A stretch of 64,000 nucleotides of DNA, from positions 14,814,483 to 14,878,482 of the forward strand of contig JAQFVV010012402.1 of NCBI GenBank assembly GCA_028023455.1, in the 5' to 3' direction. This DNA comes from Epiperipatus broadwayi (Eukaryota > Onychophora > Udeonychophora > Euonychophora > Peripatidae). This document shows positions 1 through 11,007 of the stretch, one piece after another (the stretch's first letter is position 1; every line of letters starts with the position of its first letter). The notes under the pieces are model-generated. The model made no database searches, was not told the DNA's origin, and saw only the letters and a list, made by a program, of their open reading frames with translations. The translations under genes and the position numbers were made by a program.

Positions 1-719
1 GCATTTTATACTTTGAATAATTGTATTAATAGAAAGAAAGGTTGTAAACTAGTTTGGAACATGCAATTTCAAATCAGTCTTTATTGTTATTAATTATTTT
101 TTTAATCAATCATTTCTCATTTAAATTTACAGCAGTTAATATTTTTTATCAATCAGACAAGAGTACATTTTTCACTGTGGTCTGAACATTATATTGCATA
201 AAAATAGCAAATTTAGAACAATTATCAACTTGGGTAATTATTGCCATGATTGGTAATATTACCAACACAAGTAATTATCTCCAATGGATACTATCAGCTT
301 GATTACAGTAATCAAAATTATTATAGCTTGATTATTCAATTGTAATCAAGCAATCTAAACCTGATTATATTCCAATAATCACCAACAAAGTTGACAAGTA
401 CCACTGATACAATTATAAACACATTATCCTATTTTGCATAAATACAGCTGTTACTGTTACAAATATAGTAACCTATTCTACATTAAACAAAGTTTAATTA
501 TTCTCTAAAAAACAAGCATCATTGTTTAAACTAAGCTATACTTACATTACCACTATTAATTCATTTTTATTTAACATTGGCTTGAACAAATTTATAACCA
601 TCATATGCAATTGATTGATATTTAAAGTTTTATAACTATAGGTATATTGCTTTTCAGCTACATATTGGCCTTCAATGTTGTCCCTATTAAATAGCAGATT
701 CTGAAATATAAGGTCACTT
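1..719. other. Upstream intron sequence, no feature seen
   Basis: A+T-rich sequence with no exon-like ORF flanked by splice signals and no repeat partner in the window. The same holds for 1586-1970 up to the first exon, apart from A and T runs near 1787 and 1848. Confidence 0.6.
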
Positions 720-1585
720 TTTATTTGATATTTTCTCTTATTCTTTCACTTTCATGCATATCTTCATATATTCACATATATAATCCATATAAAAAGAATA
801 TAAAAATACTTCTTTATGTTGTTATTTTAAAATATAAAAAGTTTATTATAAGATATATAAAATATCTATATATACAACAAAAAACATGAAAATAACAAAT
901 TTTCAATAAAAAAGCTTTTTTCGATACATATAATTTGTATCCTTTTCAATATGTCTTACTCACGATTACCGTAAAACATACATATAGCGACATCTATTTA
1001 TAATACAACCAACAAAAAACAATTATTATCATCAATATTTCATGAATACATACAATACAATATAAAAAATAAAAAATATAAAAATATATTCCTTCATTAA
1101 TTATAGTATATTCATATATACTCAAAAACACACAAAAAAAAAACACACAAAACATTAAAATATTAACATCCTTCAAATTTATTGAAAATTTGTTATTTTC
1201 ATGTTTTTTTGTTGTATATATAGATATTTTATATATCTTATAATAAATTCACATATATATATGGCTTATAATACTTTCATATACATTTCAATGCAAACAA
1301 ATTTTCTTAAAAAACTTCTTTATTTTCCTTACAGTTTTTACTGTCCAGCAGTCTTCATCAGAGCATATATTACATATATCCAAAAATTGTCCTTTCTTCT
1401 TCCTAATCCTTTGTGTGATTCTCTTCTTATCAGAAGTATATTCTCTTATTCTTCTCTTTCACTTTGTTTGCATATCTTCACATATTCATATATATTGCTT
1501 ATAATACTTCTTTCATATACACTTCAATGCAAACAAGTTTTCTTATAAAACTTCTTTATTTTCCTTATAGTTTCGACCGTCCATT
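720..1585. repeat. Inverted and tandem repeat cluster with hammerhead-like cores
   Basis: Two arms of about 80 bases at 826-908 and 1178-1252 are inverted copies of each other. To their right, 1265-1345 is repeated directly at 1495-1575 (both contain ACTTCTTTATTTTCCTTA). The segment near 735-790 resembles 1440-1500. On the minus strand 1361-1325 reads CTGATGA, a short self-complementary stretch and AAAAC; the second copy near 1575 reads GTCGAAAC. These look like remnants of a hammerhead stem II plus GAAA core. Inverted-plus-tandem arms match the other ribozyme-bearing elements here, but this copy is too decayed to call a ribozyme. Confidence 0.5.
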
Positions 1586-1970
1586 TAAATACATTGCATA
1601 AATTTGCATACACTAAGTTATTCTGTTTATCAGCACATCCATCATATGCTATGAATATAGGAACCAGACATTCCTGAAAGCACTTAGCCTTTATATTTTT
1701 GTTATAGCTTCATATTTTCTGCATTTTAGCACAATATAAACTTTACTTTGTTATATGTGAAGTAGAATTAATTATTTAATTACTATAAAAAAAAAAAATT
1801 TAGTTGGTAGATTTATTGAAGAAAACCAGTAATTAATTTGAGTATTATTTTTTTTTTTTTTGCTATCTAATAACAATTGATGATAACAGATGACTCTGAA
1901 TAAAGTAAATAGAATGAATTAGTGCTAATGCAAGTGTACATTTATATATAAACTTTTACTTTTTTTGCAG

Positions 1971-2044
1971 GTTGTTCTGAGGATTTAATGTTTGAAGATC
2001 AGAACTTACATGTATCACTTATTCCTAATCCATCTCATTTAGAG
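1971..2044 (+). CDS. DHTKD1: DHTKD1 internal exon (first of six in window)
   Basis: Internal exon of the 2-oxoadipate dehydrogenase E1 subunit, a thiamine-diphosphate enzyme of the mitochondrial matrix that decarboxylates 2-oxoadipate in lysine and tryptophan breakdown. It follows a pyrimidine-rich tract ending in TTTTTTGCAG and is followed by GTATGC. The exon starts two bases into a codon and ends on a codon boundary. It encodes about 24 residues ending HVSLIPNPSHLE, the conserved block that precedes the cofactor-binding region in 2-oxoglutarate dehydrogenase-like E1 enzymes. DHTKD1 is preferred over OGDH because the downstream exons ([35 protein letters not shown]) agree better with my memory of DHTKD1. 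Exons for the first roughly 380 residues must lie to the left of the window. Confidence 0.9.
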
Positions 2045-3444
2045 GTATGCTGATTCTTTTTTGTGAATTTCAAATTGTTCTTATATATGGTTAAATGAAT
2101 ATTGGTATGTATATATAAAATATAACTAATCAAAGATGGAAAAAAATAAAGCAAGAAGAAAATCTAAGGGTTCAACTATAGTTTGACCTTTCATTAATAT
2201 AACCATTAAAATGATTAATTTAAAAAAAAACCTCACAATTTATCAGAAGATAAGTCAGCTTATTTATATTATAATTGGTCAAATTTAGTTTATAAATAAA
2301 TGGAAATTATATGTATATATTTTTATGTCTTTTTATGCTGTTATTTAATAATTATTAAAGAGGAAGTCAATCTCTGATAATGTGCTATTTTTTGAATATT
2401 ATAAATCTCTGCACAATCACTCGCCCATAAGAGTTTTACAAACTTAAGTGAATCACTTATGTTTACAGAGTATTTGTATATACACCAACTCTTACTGACC
2501 ATGCTTATATCAAGGCCTGAGACTATTGTGTGCCTGATGTTATAATCAAATATTGAATTGTACAAATTTAGTTAAGTTTAATTAATAATATTCCAAATAT
2601 CTTACTCCAAATATAGATATATACATGAAAATTTTTTATATTATTTGTTTACAAAAATGAATGATACAATAGATGCAATAGTTGTCATAGTACTTATGAC
2701 TGAAAAAATAAGTATTAAGATCTGTTTTTATATGAAAGATTGAAAATTGAATTTACATAAAAGTATTGTTATATCAAAATTATTTCATATTTATTTAATC
2801 CAATGTTTGCAAAGCAAAGCTTTCAACTTTTATGATATTATTTCTAAATTTAATTTCTGATAGTTTTATTTTTTTTATATTTAACAGAAATATACAAAGT
2901 TTTTATTTTTATGTGTAAAATAAAATAATTTAAAAACATATGTAATTAACTTATTTTTGTGTAGTAAACTATTTTGTTTTTTTAATATATTAAATTTTAC
3001 ATTTTTTTATACTGAATTGTTTTTTGTAGGAGTATATTTATTTTTTGAAAGAAATTATTGTTTAATTTAAAATGTCTTGTTAAGAAATGGTATTTGTGTA
3101 TGTGTGCACAAGTTATGAATTTTTTGTTATTATAAGAGTAGCAATATCCTGAGGAATGTCAGTTTTAAATAGAGAACATGTATCTTAAATTCAGTGATCT
3201 ATGATAGCTTAGTTAAGATGAGAAGAAAATCTTGTTTTAAAATGTGATATTGAAATGTTTTTTGACTATTATCTATGTTTGATAGCCGTTTATAAAAAGA
3301 AAATATGATTGACAAGTATCTGATTCTTTTTTAAACTTTTTGTTGTTAGCCACAGTGTTATGTTTTTATTCATGTTAATTTCTTTTAATTTTTGGTTTTT
3401 GATTATCCAAATTATTTACTTACTAAATGAGTCTTCTGCCATAA

Positions 3445-3535
3445 TAATCAGTACATCTGTCTGCCATGTCTATGACTTGAGGTTTAAGTCTAGTCTGAAT
3501 GAACTTTCAGCTTAGGAATTTTTTTAGATGTCCGA
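3445..3535 (+). repeat. tRNA-like SINE fragment
   Basis: ATCTGTCTGCCATGTCTATG is followed by GAGGTTTAAGTC, which resembles a polymerase III B box. The segment near 7722-7800 shares ATCTGTCTTCCAT and a similar B-box-like tail, so the two are probably members of one SINE family. The A box is degraded. Confidence 0.35.
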
Positions 3536-3959
3536 TTATCTAATAATGGTCAGTAAAGAAATATCTAACTATTCATAATTAAATAATAAAGATCCCTAAT
3601 TAATCTAGTTCAATCAGATGAGTGCTAGTACACTGACTGCAAAAATAAAAATTACAATTGTAATATGATGCAGCCTTCATTGCTTGAAAGAAGATTATCA
3701 TATTTCTATGGCAGCTGAGACCTTAATTAACTTTACTTGTCAGTTTTAAATGATGGAATATATACTGTTCAAGTTCAAAAGGATCTCTATAATAATTGTG
3801 ATAACTATTTTGAAAGTGTAAATATTGTTGCAGTTCATTTTACACATAGGTTAACTAAAAGTTGCATTTAAAAATTTATATTAGATATACAACAACAACA
3901 ATAATAATCACATGGTAACTGCTTGGAAATTCGTGAGACATCAGATATCCCGGTGCAGA

Positions 3960-4055
3960 TTTGATTTTTTTTTTTTTATTATTAAATTAAATCAGCTGAG
4001 AATTGATTCAGGAACCTTTAGCTTTCAAGTCTGTCACTGGGCTAGATGAAGAATA
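3960..4055 (-). repeat. tRNA-like SINE fragment, reverse orientation
   Basis: On the minus strand CTAGCCCAGTGACAG (A-box-like) is followed about 20 bases later by AAGGTTCCTGAATC (B-box-like) and an A/T-rich tail. The call rests on these two motifs only. Confidence 0.35.
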
Positions 4056-5225
4056 ATGTATTACAAATTTAATGTGTTTGCAAAATTTATTAAAGATTTA
4101 TGTGAACTTGTCAAATTTTTAATTGAATAAAACCAGGTCAAAAATATTTCATTGATACATTTAATTTTATAAGTGTAATTTATATTCAGTTGCAGTTTTA
4201 TAAATATATTAAAATGTAATTTCACCAGTTTTCTTATTATATCTGAACATTATTACATTCAGTATTTATTATAGAGATTTTGATAGTGTGACAGATGATT
4301 CTTTACACAGGATAGATTTGAAGAGACTATGGATGGTAAGAGGATAGAAAGAGGAAGTAGTTGATAAATGATCTTAAGAAAATAAATATCTATGAGCTTT
4401 TGAAGAACAGCAAATGAAAGGATCACTTGAAAAAGATAATCTAGTTAACATATTGGGGCCAGCTTTTTTGGCATTTCACTTATTTAACAATAATATAATG
4501 AACATTAGGATTTAGTAATAATTCACTCTATTTTTTTACTTCAGATTCATCTATTGAGTAATCATTAGAAACGAAATGGTAATGACAGTCAAAATTCTCA
4601 GATTAATCATTAGCCAGAAACCAGTCTCAGAATTGCTTGGCATTACTGTCTGTTGATTGATTACTTAAGCTAACATAAATTATTATAGAGTAAATAAAAA
4701 GAATTACTGATCCTAATGCAGATGTTAAATGTAAGCTGAGAGTTTTACAATGCTTTTTTTTTTTGATCAGTATTAGAAAATTTATTAGAATTTTTATGAA
4801 TACATTAAATTTGTAATATATTATTCTATAAACTGTTTATATTTATTTTTAACAAATGGCAATGAGATTTCAACAAATCTAATTTAAACTATTTGATAAT
4901 AAGGATGTTGATATTTTAAAGGCATCACTCAAAGAATTGCAAAACAAGCACTTACTAAATTAACCACTTTGTCTCTGTATTTATCAGAGACAAGCCAAAA
5001 AAATTTTTTTTCTTCTTCATGATACCATTCAAAATTAAATAATTTTTCTTTCATTGATTATTAGTAAACTATTTATTAATTGCAACACATTCATTATTTT
5101 CAATTCTCTTAATAAAAATATAATGTTTTAAGTAATATAAGATTTGTAAACAAAAAACAAAAAAAAACCATTTCAAATATGGTAATATTTGATGTATGCA
5201 ATTCTCAAAGTATTTGTAATCTTAA

Positions 5226-5561
5226 AACAGACAAAACTCTCCATATAGTAGTGCCACTCAATGCAAGCCGGAGTAATCAATGGATGCCAGAAGGCTTGTG
5301 CATAAAATCCCTACCTAGTGCCTACTCATCCAATATCACCAGACTAGTTTCTAGCTTGTGGCTTTTATCAGTGAGGAGCCTTGGATCTGAAAGTACTGCA
5401 ACTAGATCTTAGGATCTAATGCACAAGCCTTGTGGCATCCATTGATTACTCCAGCTTGCACTGAGTGGCACTACTATATGGGGAGTTTTGCCTCTTTTAA
5501 TAACAGTTATGAGCAAGCATAAGAAATGGTGATCATGTAATGTTTAGTGGTTTAATATTCA
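5226..5561 (-). mobile_element. Hammerhead-bearing inverted-arm element, family 1
   Basis: A non-coding element with a left arm in minus orientation (tail, then ribozyme) and a right arm in plus orientation (tail only). The arms share AAAACTCTCCATATAGTAGT, the GGATGCCAGAAGGCTTGTGC block and their complements. The right end carries the tail found at 10560-10620 (ATAACAG...GATCATGT...TTTAGTGGTTTAA). A 9-bp TAATCTTAA at 5217-5225 and 5562-5570 may be the target duplication. The element is related to 10498-11007, 12058-12137 and 17581-17800. I infer it to be a Penelope-like terminal-repeat derivative. Confidence 0.6.
5328..5386 (-). ncRNA. Type I hammerhead ribozyme, family 1, slightly decayed
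   Basis: Reading the minus strand: outer stem I ATCCAA/TTGGAT (6 bp), a 4x3 internal loop, inner stem I CCTCA against TGGTG, core CTGATAA (expected CTGANGA, so one change at G8), stem II AAGC/GCTA around CACAA, GAAA, stem III ACTAGT, and cleavage expected after GTC. Stem III is a perfect palindrome without room for a loop, typical of hammerheads that act as dimers. The G8 change would probably weaken or abolish activity. Confidence 0.6.
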
Positions 5562-6804
5562 TAATCTTAATGGTTTGAGCTAATTAATTGGGTAAGTCAA
5601 TGATTACTGAAGCAGTGCCTCACAGTTACCACTGTGTTATACATTTTTTTTTTTAAACTTCAATTTAAAAATATACGATGATGGCATTTTATTTATAATT
5701 AGTCTATTTCCATCATCTAATTTAATTATTATTATTTTTAAAAAAATTATTATTTATACTTCTCTAAATCTGTTCACCTATTAGTAATAAGACACATGTT
5801 ATTTCTAGTGATATTTTTCTCTTTTTTGGGGATTGCTGGCCTATAAAGTATTTTATGAATTTTAATTGCATAGGAAACTAATTGTACTTACTAAATTGTA
5901 AGATGCAGTTAGATATCTACAGCGCTATGGTTTAATCATACTGACTCAAGATTCTCTTTGAAGTTTCTCATTACTAATTGCTTATTAATTTCCTAGGGTA
6001 TTTATTGAGCCAGATAAAAAATTTTAGTAATATTACAACAATTTAGATTATGAAATTTAAATGGCACAAATTCTAATTTTTAGAATGATATTAAGATCAT
6101 ACAATGGAATAATTAGTTGCTTTGGAGATTATGTGATGTTCAAGCATTAGAAGTAACAGGTTGATCTTGATTTATGAAACTTTAGCTCTCTAATTTATAA
6201 CTATTACTAAAGTTAAATCACATAGACTGAAAACTATTAATTAATTATTTTTTTACAATCATGATTTTGAGATGTTTTATAAATGCATATGTGTAATATT
6301 TTTATATTTTTATTGTATATTCATTTATTAATTAAATTACATATATGTAACATTAAATATAACTTTTGATGTAAACACGTTTTTCATGTTTCATAAGAAA
6401 AGATTATAGTTAACAAAAATTATAGCATGCTTTCAACTATTACTTAGTCATAAATATAGCAATATTATGAAACATAGAAAATGTGTTTTCATCGAGTTAA
6501 TTTGGGAAAAGAAAAGGAATAAATATTTATTGAATATCAAATATAATTTTTATGTAATAAAAGAAAATTGGAGCTAATTTTATAAAATTATTATAACAAT
6601 ATTATATAAGTAAATATTATGCTATATCCAGGTTACAGTATGGGCATTATTGACATGCTGAAACTGGCTATAATGTAATATCAACATATATAATTAGAAT
6701 TAATTAGAGGGTATTTAAACCCAGATTTTCAAGCTTTTTTTAATCATCAACTTCATCCCATACAACCAATCCACACATGACTACATACATGCGAAAAAAA
6801 TAAA

Positions 6805-6853
6805 TGATTTTCAATATACATATTTTATGCTGAACCAGCACTCATCATCTCCC

Positions 6854-6860
<7 letters not shown>
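6805..6860 (-). ncRNA. Decayed hammerhead, left arm of family 2 element
   Basis: The minus strand keeps the stem II hairpin GTGCTGGTTCAGCAT and the stem III palindrome region TATGTATA with TTGA after it. The core GAAA has become AAAA and the 5' CTGATGA has merged with a GATGATGA run, so stem I is lost. Probably inactive. Confidence 0.45.
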
Positions 6861-6888
<28 letters not shown>

Positions 6889-7157
6889 ATCAGTGCTTGG
6901 TTTACATTGAGATAGCAATTCTTCAAACTTTAATAGACAGACTTCAGTCCTCTCCATTCTCACTCTTTAGCTATCCATATCATTGAAAATCTGATGATGG
7001 CATGTTCAAAGCCCTTGTTTGCCATCACCAGATTTTCAATGATATGGATGGCTGAAGAGTTGGAGAGAGGAGAGGATTGAAGCCTGTTCATTAAAGTTTG
7101 AAAAATTGCTATCTTAATATAAATTGAACACTGATTGTATACATGTGTGGGGGGTGA

Positions 7158-7213
7158 TGATCTGGACCAACTGATGAGTGCTGGTTAAGCATGAATACAT
7201 ATATTGGAGATCA
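7158..7213 (+). ncRNA. Type I hammerhead ribozyme, family 2
   Basis: Stem I is TGATCT/AGATCA plus CCAA/TTGG with a 3-nt bulge (GGA) on the 5' side. The core CTGATGA is intact. Stem II is GTGCT/AGCAT. GAAA is reduced to GAA (one A missing). Stem III is an A/T palindrome, and cleavage is expected after AUA, just before TTGG. The sister copy at 8131-8187 keeps GAAA, so the family consensus satisfies the hammerhead rules although this copy lacks one core A. Confidence 0.6.
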
Positions 7214-7501
7214 TTTATCTTGTTCACACGCATGTAGTCATGTGTATCAGTTGTTGGGATGGAGTTGATGACTAAAAGAAACTTGAAAGTCTGGGTTCAA
7301 ATCACCTCTAATTACATCTAGATCAAAAATATGTATAATTGTATTTAAATAAGCATCAGCACATTTTATAATATTAACTCCAATTTTTTTATTAGATAAT
7401 GAATACATAAATGAAATCTTATATAAACATTTGTATTTGTAACCCATGAAAATCTTCATTTTAATCTATTTATATATTCACTAAACAATTGTTTATATTA
7501 G

Positions 7502-7645
7502 GCTTGTAACCCTACAGCTGTAGGTAAAGCTCGTGGCAAACACCAGACTCTTTACAGTGGAGACTATTCACCTGAATCGGAATCTAGATTTGGGGATAAA
7601 ATTCTTTGTATTCAAGTTCATGGTGATGCTGCATTTTCTGCTCAG
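7502..7645 (+). CDS. DHTKD1: DHTKD1 internal exon (second)
   Basis: A 48-codon exon, phase 0 at both ends, between TTATATTAG and GTAAAA. It encodes NPTAVGKARGKHQTL, then GDYSP, then IQVHGDAAFSAQ. The GDA is the start of the thiamine-diphosphate motif (GDG then about 25 residues then NN) of E1 enzymes. No stop codon or frameshift is seen. The upstream intron is about 5.5 kb and holds hammerhead-bearing repeats. Confidence 0.92.
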
Positions 7646-7717
7646 GTAAAAAGTTTAATATTATAGTGTCTTTTTTTTTTTTTTTTCAAAATATATATAC
7701 AGTATACGGAAAAACCT

Positions 7718-7810
7718 TGAGGCATAGTGTTAGAATATCTGTCTTCCATATCCACAAGCTGTATTTAAATTCAACCTAGGTAAAACTTGGGAAATTTTTT
7801 CAGATTCTAA
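7718..7810 (+). repeat. tRNA-like SINE fragment
   Basis: GGCATAGTGTTAGAATATCT resembles a tRNA A-box region, and TTTAAATTCAACCTAGG about 30 bases later resembles a B box. It shares the ATCTGTCT(T/G)CCAT stretch with 3445-3535. A 14-base T/A-rich stretch and poly-T near 7826-7842 follow. Confidence 0.4.
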
Positions 7811-8044
7811 TCAGGCTTATGATTTTTTTTTTTTTTTTTTATGGAACAAGCCTATAGCTAATTCAGCTAGTCATTTATATTATTTAATCAATAATTGATA
7901 TCTGGATAGAATGGTAAACAAAAATGAAAACTATTAAAAAAAAAACATTTCATATGTTCATAAACCTGATATATAACCTCTTTTTCTCCATTATTTCCCT
8001 ATATAGAGCTGTTAGTGAAATCTTTTTCTTTAGAAGAGTGAAAA

Positions 8045-8310
8045 AGATTGAAGCCTGTCCATTAAAGTTTGAAGATTTACTATTTTAATATAAACCGAGC
8101 ACTGATTATATATATGTGTGTGGAAGATGATGATCTGGACGAACTGATAAGTACTGGTTCAGCACGAAATATGTATGATGGAGATCATTTATCTTTTTCA
8201 CATGTATGTGATAACGTGTATCAGTAGTATAAGTTGGAGTGGATGACAAAAGGGAGCTTGAAAGTCTGTGTTCAAATCCCTATAATTACATCTAGGTTAA
8301 AAAGTATAAT
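8045..8310 (+). mobile_element. Solo arm of family 2 hammerhead element
   Basis: A direct copy of the right arm of 6705-7335: AGATTGAAGCCTGTCCATTA, AATATAAACCGAGCACTGAT, the ribozyme, GATCATTTATCTT, then a tail ending ATAATTACATCTAGGTTAAA. It is a truncated or solo terminal repeat. Confidence 0.6.
8131..8187 (+). ncRNA. Hammerhead ribozyme, family 2, solo copy
   Basis: Outer stem I TGATCT/AGATCA is kept; the inner part CGAA against ATGG is damaged. The core reads CTGATAA (G8 changed). Stem II GTACT/AGCAC has one mismatch, GAAA is intact, and stem III is ATATGTAT followed by an AU-rich cleavage region. Comparison with 7158-7213 reconstructs a complete hammerhead consensus, but this copy is probably inactive. 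Confidence 0.5.
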
Positions 8311-8710
8311 ATATTTAATATTTAAATATTATATATAGAGATTAGAAATTTTAGTTCAATGTATAATCTTAAAATGTTTATAACATTAAATAAATTGCCC
8401 TTAACAAATTAAACAAAAATTAATGTGCAAATAATTATGTGTATATATGTACTCAGATATACACATAGTAACACTTCATAAAAACAACTATTTATTAAAC
8501 AGTGATCTGCTATAATAATAGCATCTTTAAATTGTGCACCTGTGCTAATTTATTATTTTTTAGTAATGTGTTCTCAATGTTTGGAACTTAAAGTATGCTG
8601 AGCACCATTTTTCTAAGAATATTACAGTTAATCTGTATTAAATATTTTGTGACAATTTTTAAAATTAATGAAGTTATAAATCATGTACTGTATACATAAT
8701 ATATTTATAA

Positions 8711-9491
8711 CTAGTCATACCCGGCTACATGTTGCTGTGGCTCAGTCTAGTTAAATGGAAAAGAAAGATAAGAGAAAGCACACGTTTCTAATATGTTTAA
8801 TTTCACAATGCTTGTGAGTATACAATATTTTTTATTTTTCCATTGTTTGTGCAGTGTATGCAGATATAGAGATTGTCTGGTTTACTGACTCTAGAACATG
8901 TAACATATATTGTCCATGTGAGAAGCAATCCATGTCTAGATCTAAACCGCACAATTCTAAAGATTGGCCCTGAGCTTTGTTGATGGTGATTATTGGGAAT
9001 TGCAATCTCTCACACGAAATAATTAAATCAAAATGAAAATAAATCAAATCTATGAAAATTCAATTTAACAATGCAATCGGAAACATTGAAATGGAATCAT
9101 AAAATATTTAGTATAGAGTGTGTTGCTTTTATGTCCAACAGATAGCACTGTTTTTTAAAGATTGGCCCTGAGCTTTATTGATGGTGATTGAAAACATCAA
9201 TCGAATTGGAAATTGCAATCTCTCATATGAAATAATTAAATGAAGATGAAAATAAATCGAAATCTATGAAAATTCAATTTAACAATGCAAGTGGAAACAT
9301 TGAAATATAGTGTATGATGTTTTTATGTCCAACAGATAGCATTACCTGTCACAGGTATATAATAGTAGGTATATAAAAACACGTGTGTATTCGAATGCAA
9401 CGTAATGTCAAAATTTCAAAGCTATCGGTGAAGAATCTTTGGAGATTTAAGATTTTGAACAAATGGACATTTACATTTTTATTTATATAGA
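8711..9491 (-). mobile_element. Non-autonomous Helitron, 781 bp
   Basis: On the minus strand the element begins TCTATATAAATAAAAATG at 9491 and ends GCCGGGTATGACTAG at 8711. It is bounded by A on the left and T on the right, the A^T insertion preference of Helitrons, with no target duplication. Both the TC start and the CTAG end are canonical. Inside is a degraded C-terminal part of a Pif1-type helicase (separate entry) and a tandem duplication of about 198 bp (8959 and 9157, both starting AAAGATTGGCCCTGAGCTTT). The Rep domain and most of the helicase are missing, so it is a deletion derivative dependent on a full-length relative. Confidence 0.8.
8790..9220 (-). pseudogene. Helitron Pif1-like helicase C-terminal fragment
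   Basis: The minus strand encodes QFPIRLMFSITINKAQGQSL near 9157-9215. A second, shortened version of the same block (ITINKAQGQSLELCGLDL) runs at about 8930-8990, followed by CFSHGQ and, after a frameshift, CSRVSKPDNLYI and KNIVYSQAL. These are the late helicase motifs and C-terminus of Helitron RepHel and eukaryotic Pif1 proteins. The block is present twice because of the 198-bp tandem duplication. Frameshifts and the missing N-terminal motifs (Walker A and B) make it non-functional. Confidence 0.8.
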
Positions 9492-10497
9492 TAACTAAAT
9501 AATATCTGTATTTAATAATTGTGATAAAAAGTCATAAACATCTTATTTTAAATGATGAAAATGTTTTATTAACTTCATCATTTATGCAATAAATATTTAT
9601 CAAATTATATAATTTATTTAAATTTAAGACGATACTCAATTCAAAGTATTTTGCTAATAATTAAACTATAAGTCTTTTAGACATTTTATTTTGACTTCTT
9701 GTGCCTTCTTGTCACTTATAGGCAGTGATATGGCACACTCAATATATATTAGAGAAACATGACATTTTGTCATTGAATGGATTCACGAGTAGAAAAAAGA
9801 TTGATTCCCTTGACCAAAGAATTACAGTTTTTAAACTGCCCTTATTGCAAGATATTACTATATAGGTACATGTTAATTATGTAATTAATATATTATTGAA
9901 CTACTCCTTATAATATGAATGAAAGCATTATATTCATGGCATAGTTTTAAAAATGAAATTGATTCTAAATTATATCTTACTAGATGGTGTTTCCTAACTA
10001 TAAAGAATATCACATTTAATAATTGTTGTGTGTTTTGTCTTTCCCACTTTCAAATAAAACAAATATAAATAAGATTCAATCCTGTTTTGATTTGGGGTTT
10101 TATACTGCTGATTGAGGGGACAGCTCTGAAATTGATTCTGTAAGCTTCATTGTTCATGATTCAGAAATTTGGTTATTATTCTAATTAAATAATGAGCTAG
10201 TAAAGACTACTTAAATGCATTCATTCACAATTTATATCCATATATGTATAAAAATTAAGTATATATCTTTAAAACATTATAATTAAAAATGAATTATATT
10301 CAACAAATTAAACAAAAATCAGTAACAATATATACATTAATTTTACACCCTTCTGCTGTAAATCCAATATTTTCACATTGAGTACTCTATTATTAATAAC
10401 AATTAATGCAAACAGACAATAATTGAAATCTTGCAAACATGATCACAAATTTTACTCCAAACAAACAAATACTTAATATATATATATATATAAATAT

Positions 10498-11007
10498 TAA
10501 ACCAATAAACATCACATGATCACCTTTCTTATGCTCGCACATAAACTGTTATTAAACTGTTTAATAACAGTTTACGTGCTAGCATAAGAGAGGTGATCAT
10601 GTGATGTTTAGTGGTTTAACACCAATCCTGCCTAATAGGATAGGGGTGGCTATGGTTGTTAAAGAGCCAAAGACACCAAAATGTATGGGTGCTGAACGGA
10701 GTTCAGACCCATATGACTATGTAAGCTATTGAGCTTAGATTGAAAATATTGTGTTTTCAATTTCATTCTCATAGTTTTGTAGTTAAGTAGAGATAAAAGG
10801 TGGCTGCTGGAGGATTGCATTAGATCCTAAGATCTAGGTGCAGTGCTCTCAGATCCAGGGCTCCTCACTGATGAAGGCCACAAGCCAGAACCTAGTCTGG
10901 GGATATTGGATGAGTAGGCACTAGATGGGATTTTATGCACAAGCCTTCTGACACCATTGATTACTTTGGTTGGCACAGGGTGGCACTACTGAATGGAGAG
11001 TTATGTT
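10498..11007 (+). mobile_element. Hammerhead-bearing element, family 1, inverted then tandem arms
   Basis: The left end (10500-10560, minus) is an inverted copy of the tail that follows it in plus orientation (10562-10621, ending TGATGTTTAGTGGTTTAA). A full plus unit then runs CACCAATCCTGCCTAATAGG, GGAGTTCAGACCCATATGAC, ribozyme, GCACAAGCCTTCTGACACCA, GGCACAGGGTGGCACTACTG, GGAGAGTT. This is the A'-A-A order, with the first two arms cut short. TATATAAATAT at 10487-10497 and 11008-11018 may be the target duplication, but the flanks are low-complexity. Confidence 0.6.
10853..10911 (+). ncRNA. Type I hammerhead ribozyme, family 1
   Basis: Outer stem I ATCCA/TGGAT (10853-10857 with 10907-10911), internal loop, inner stem I CCTCA/TGGGG. 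The core CTGATGA at 10868-10874 is intact. Stem II is GGC/GCC around CACAA. The next core element reads GAAC where GAAAC is expected (one A lost). Stem III is ACCTAGT and cleavage is expected after GTC at 10897. It has the same stem I geometry as 5328-5386. Confidence 0.65.

Larger units (their letters stand above)
6705..7335. mobile_element. Hammerhead-bearing inverted-arm element, family 2
   Basis: Two long inverted arms, 6705-6990 (minus) and 7010-7335 (plus), meet at a centre around 6991-7025, where a stretch of about 35 bases including ATCATTGAAAATCTGATGAT is mirrored across a short spacer. Each arm runs from the central region through GATTGAAGCCTG, a ribozyme and a tail ending CCTCTAATTACATCT. 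The left arm holds a (TA)n(CA)n microsatellite at about 6853-6888. A solo arm lies at 8045-8310. No protein is encoded; short ORFs here have no support. Confidence 0.6.
2045..7501. other. DHTKD1 intron, 5.5 kb
   Basis: Between exons 1 and 2 of this window. Holds SINE-like fragments (3445, 3960) and two ribozyme elements (5226-5561, 6705-7335). The rest (2045-3440, 4060-5215, 5571-6700) is A+T-rich with no supported feature; the 74-codon minus ORF at 2341-2565 has no recognised motif. Confidence 0.7.

Noticed and set aside
1201-1548. 115-codon plus-strand ORF rich in Tyr/Phe/Leu
   Set aside because: It lies across tandem and inverted repeats, has A+T-driven composition and no motif, start context or splice support.
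2341-2565. 74-codon minus ORF that looks less A+T-biased than its surroundings
   Set aside because: No recognised motif and no partner; could be a remnant of an element, but there is nothing to support a call.
6853-6888. CRISPR-like or regulatory repeat
   Set aside because: It is a simple (TA)n(CA)n microsatellite within a mobile-element arm.
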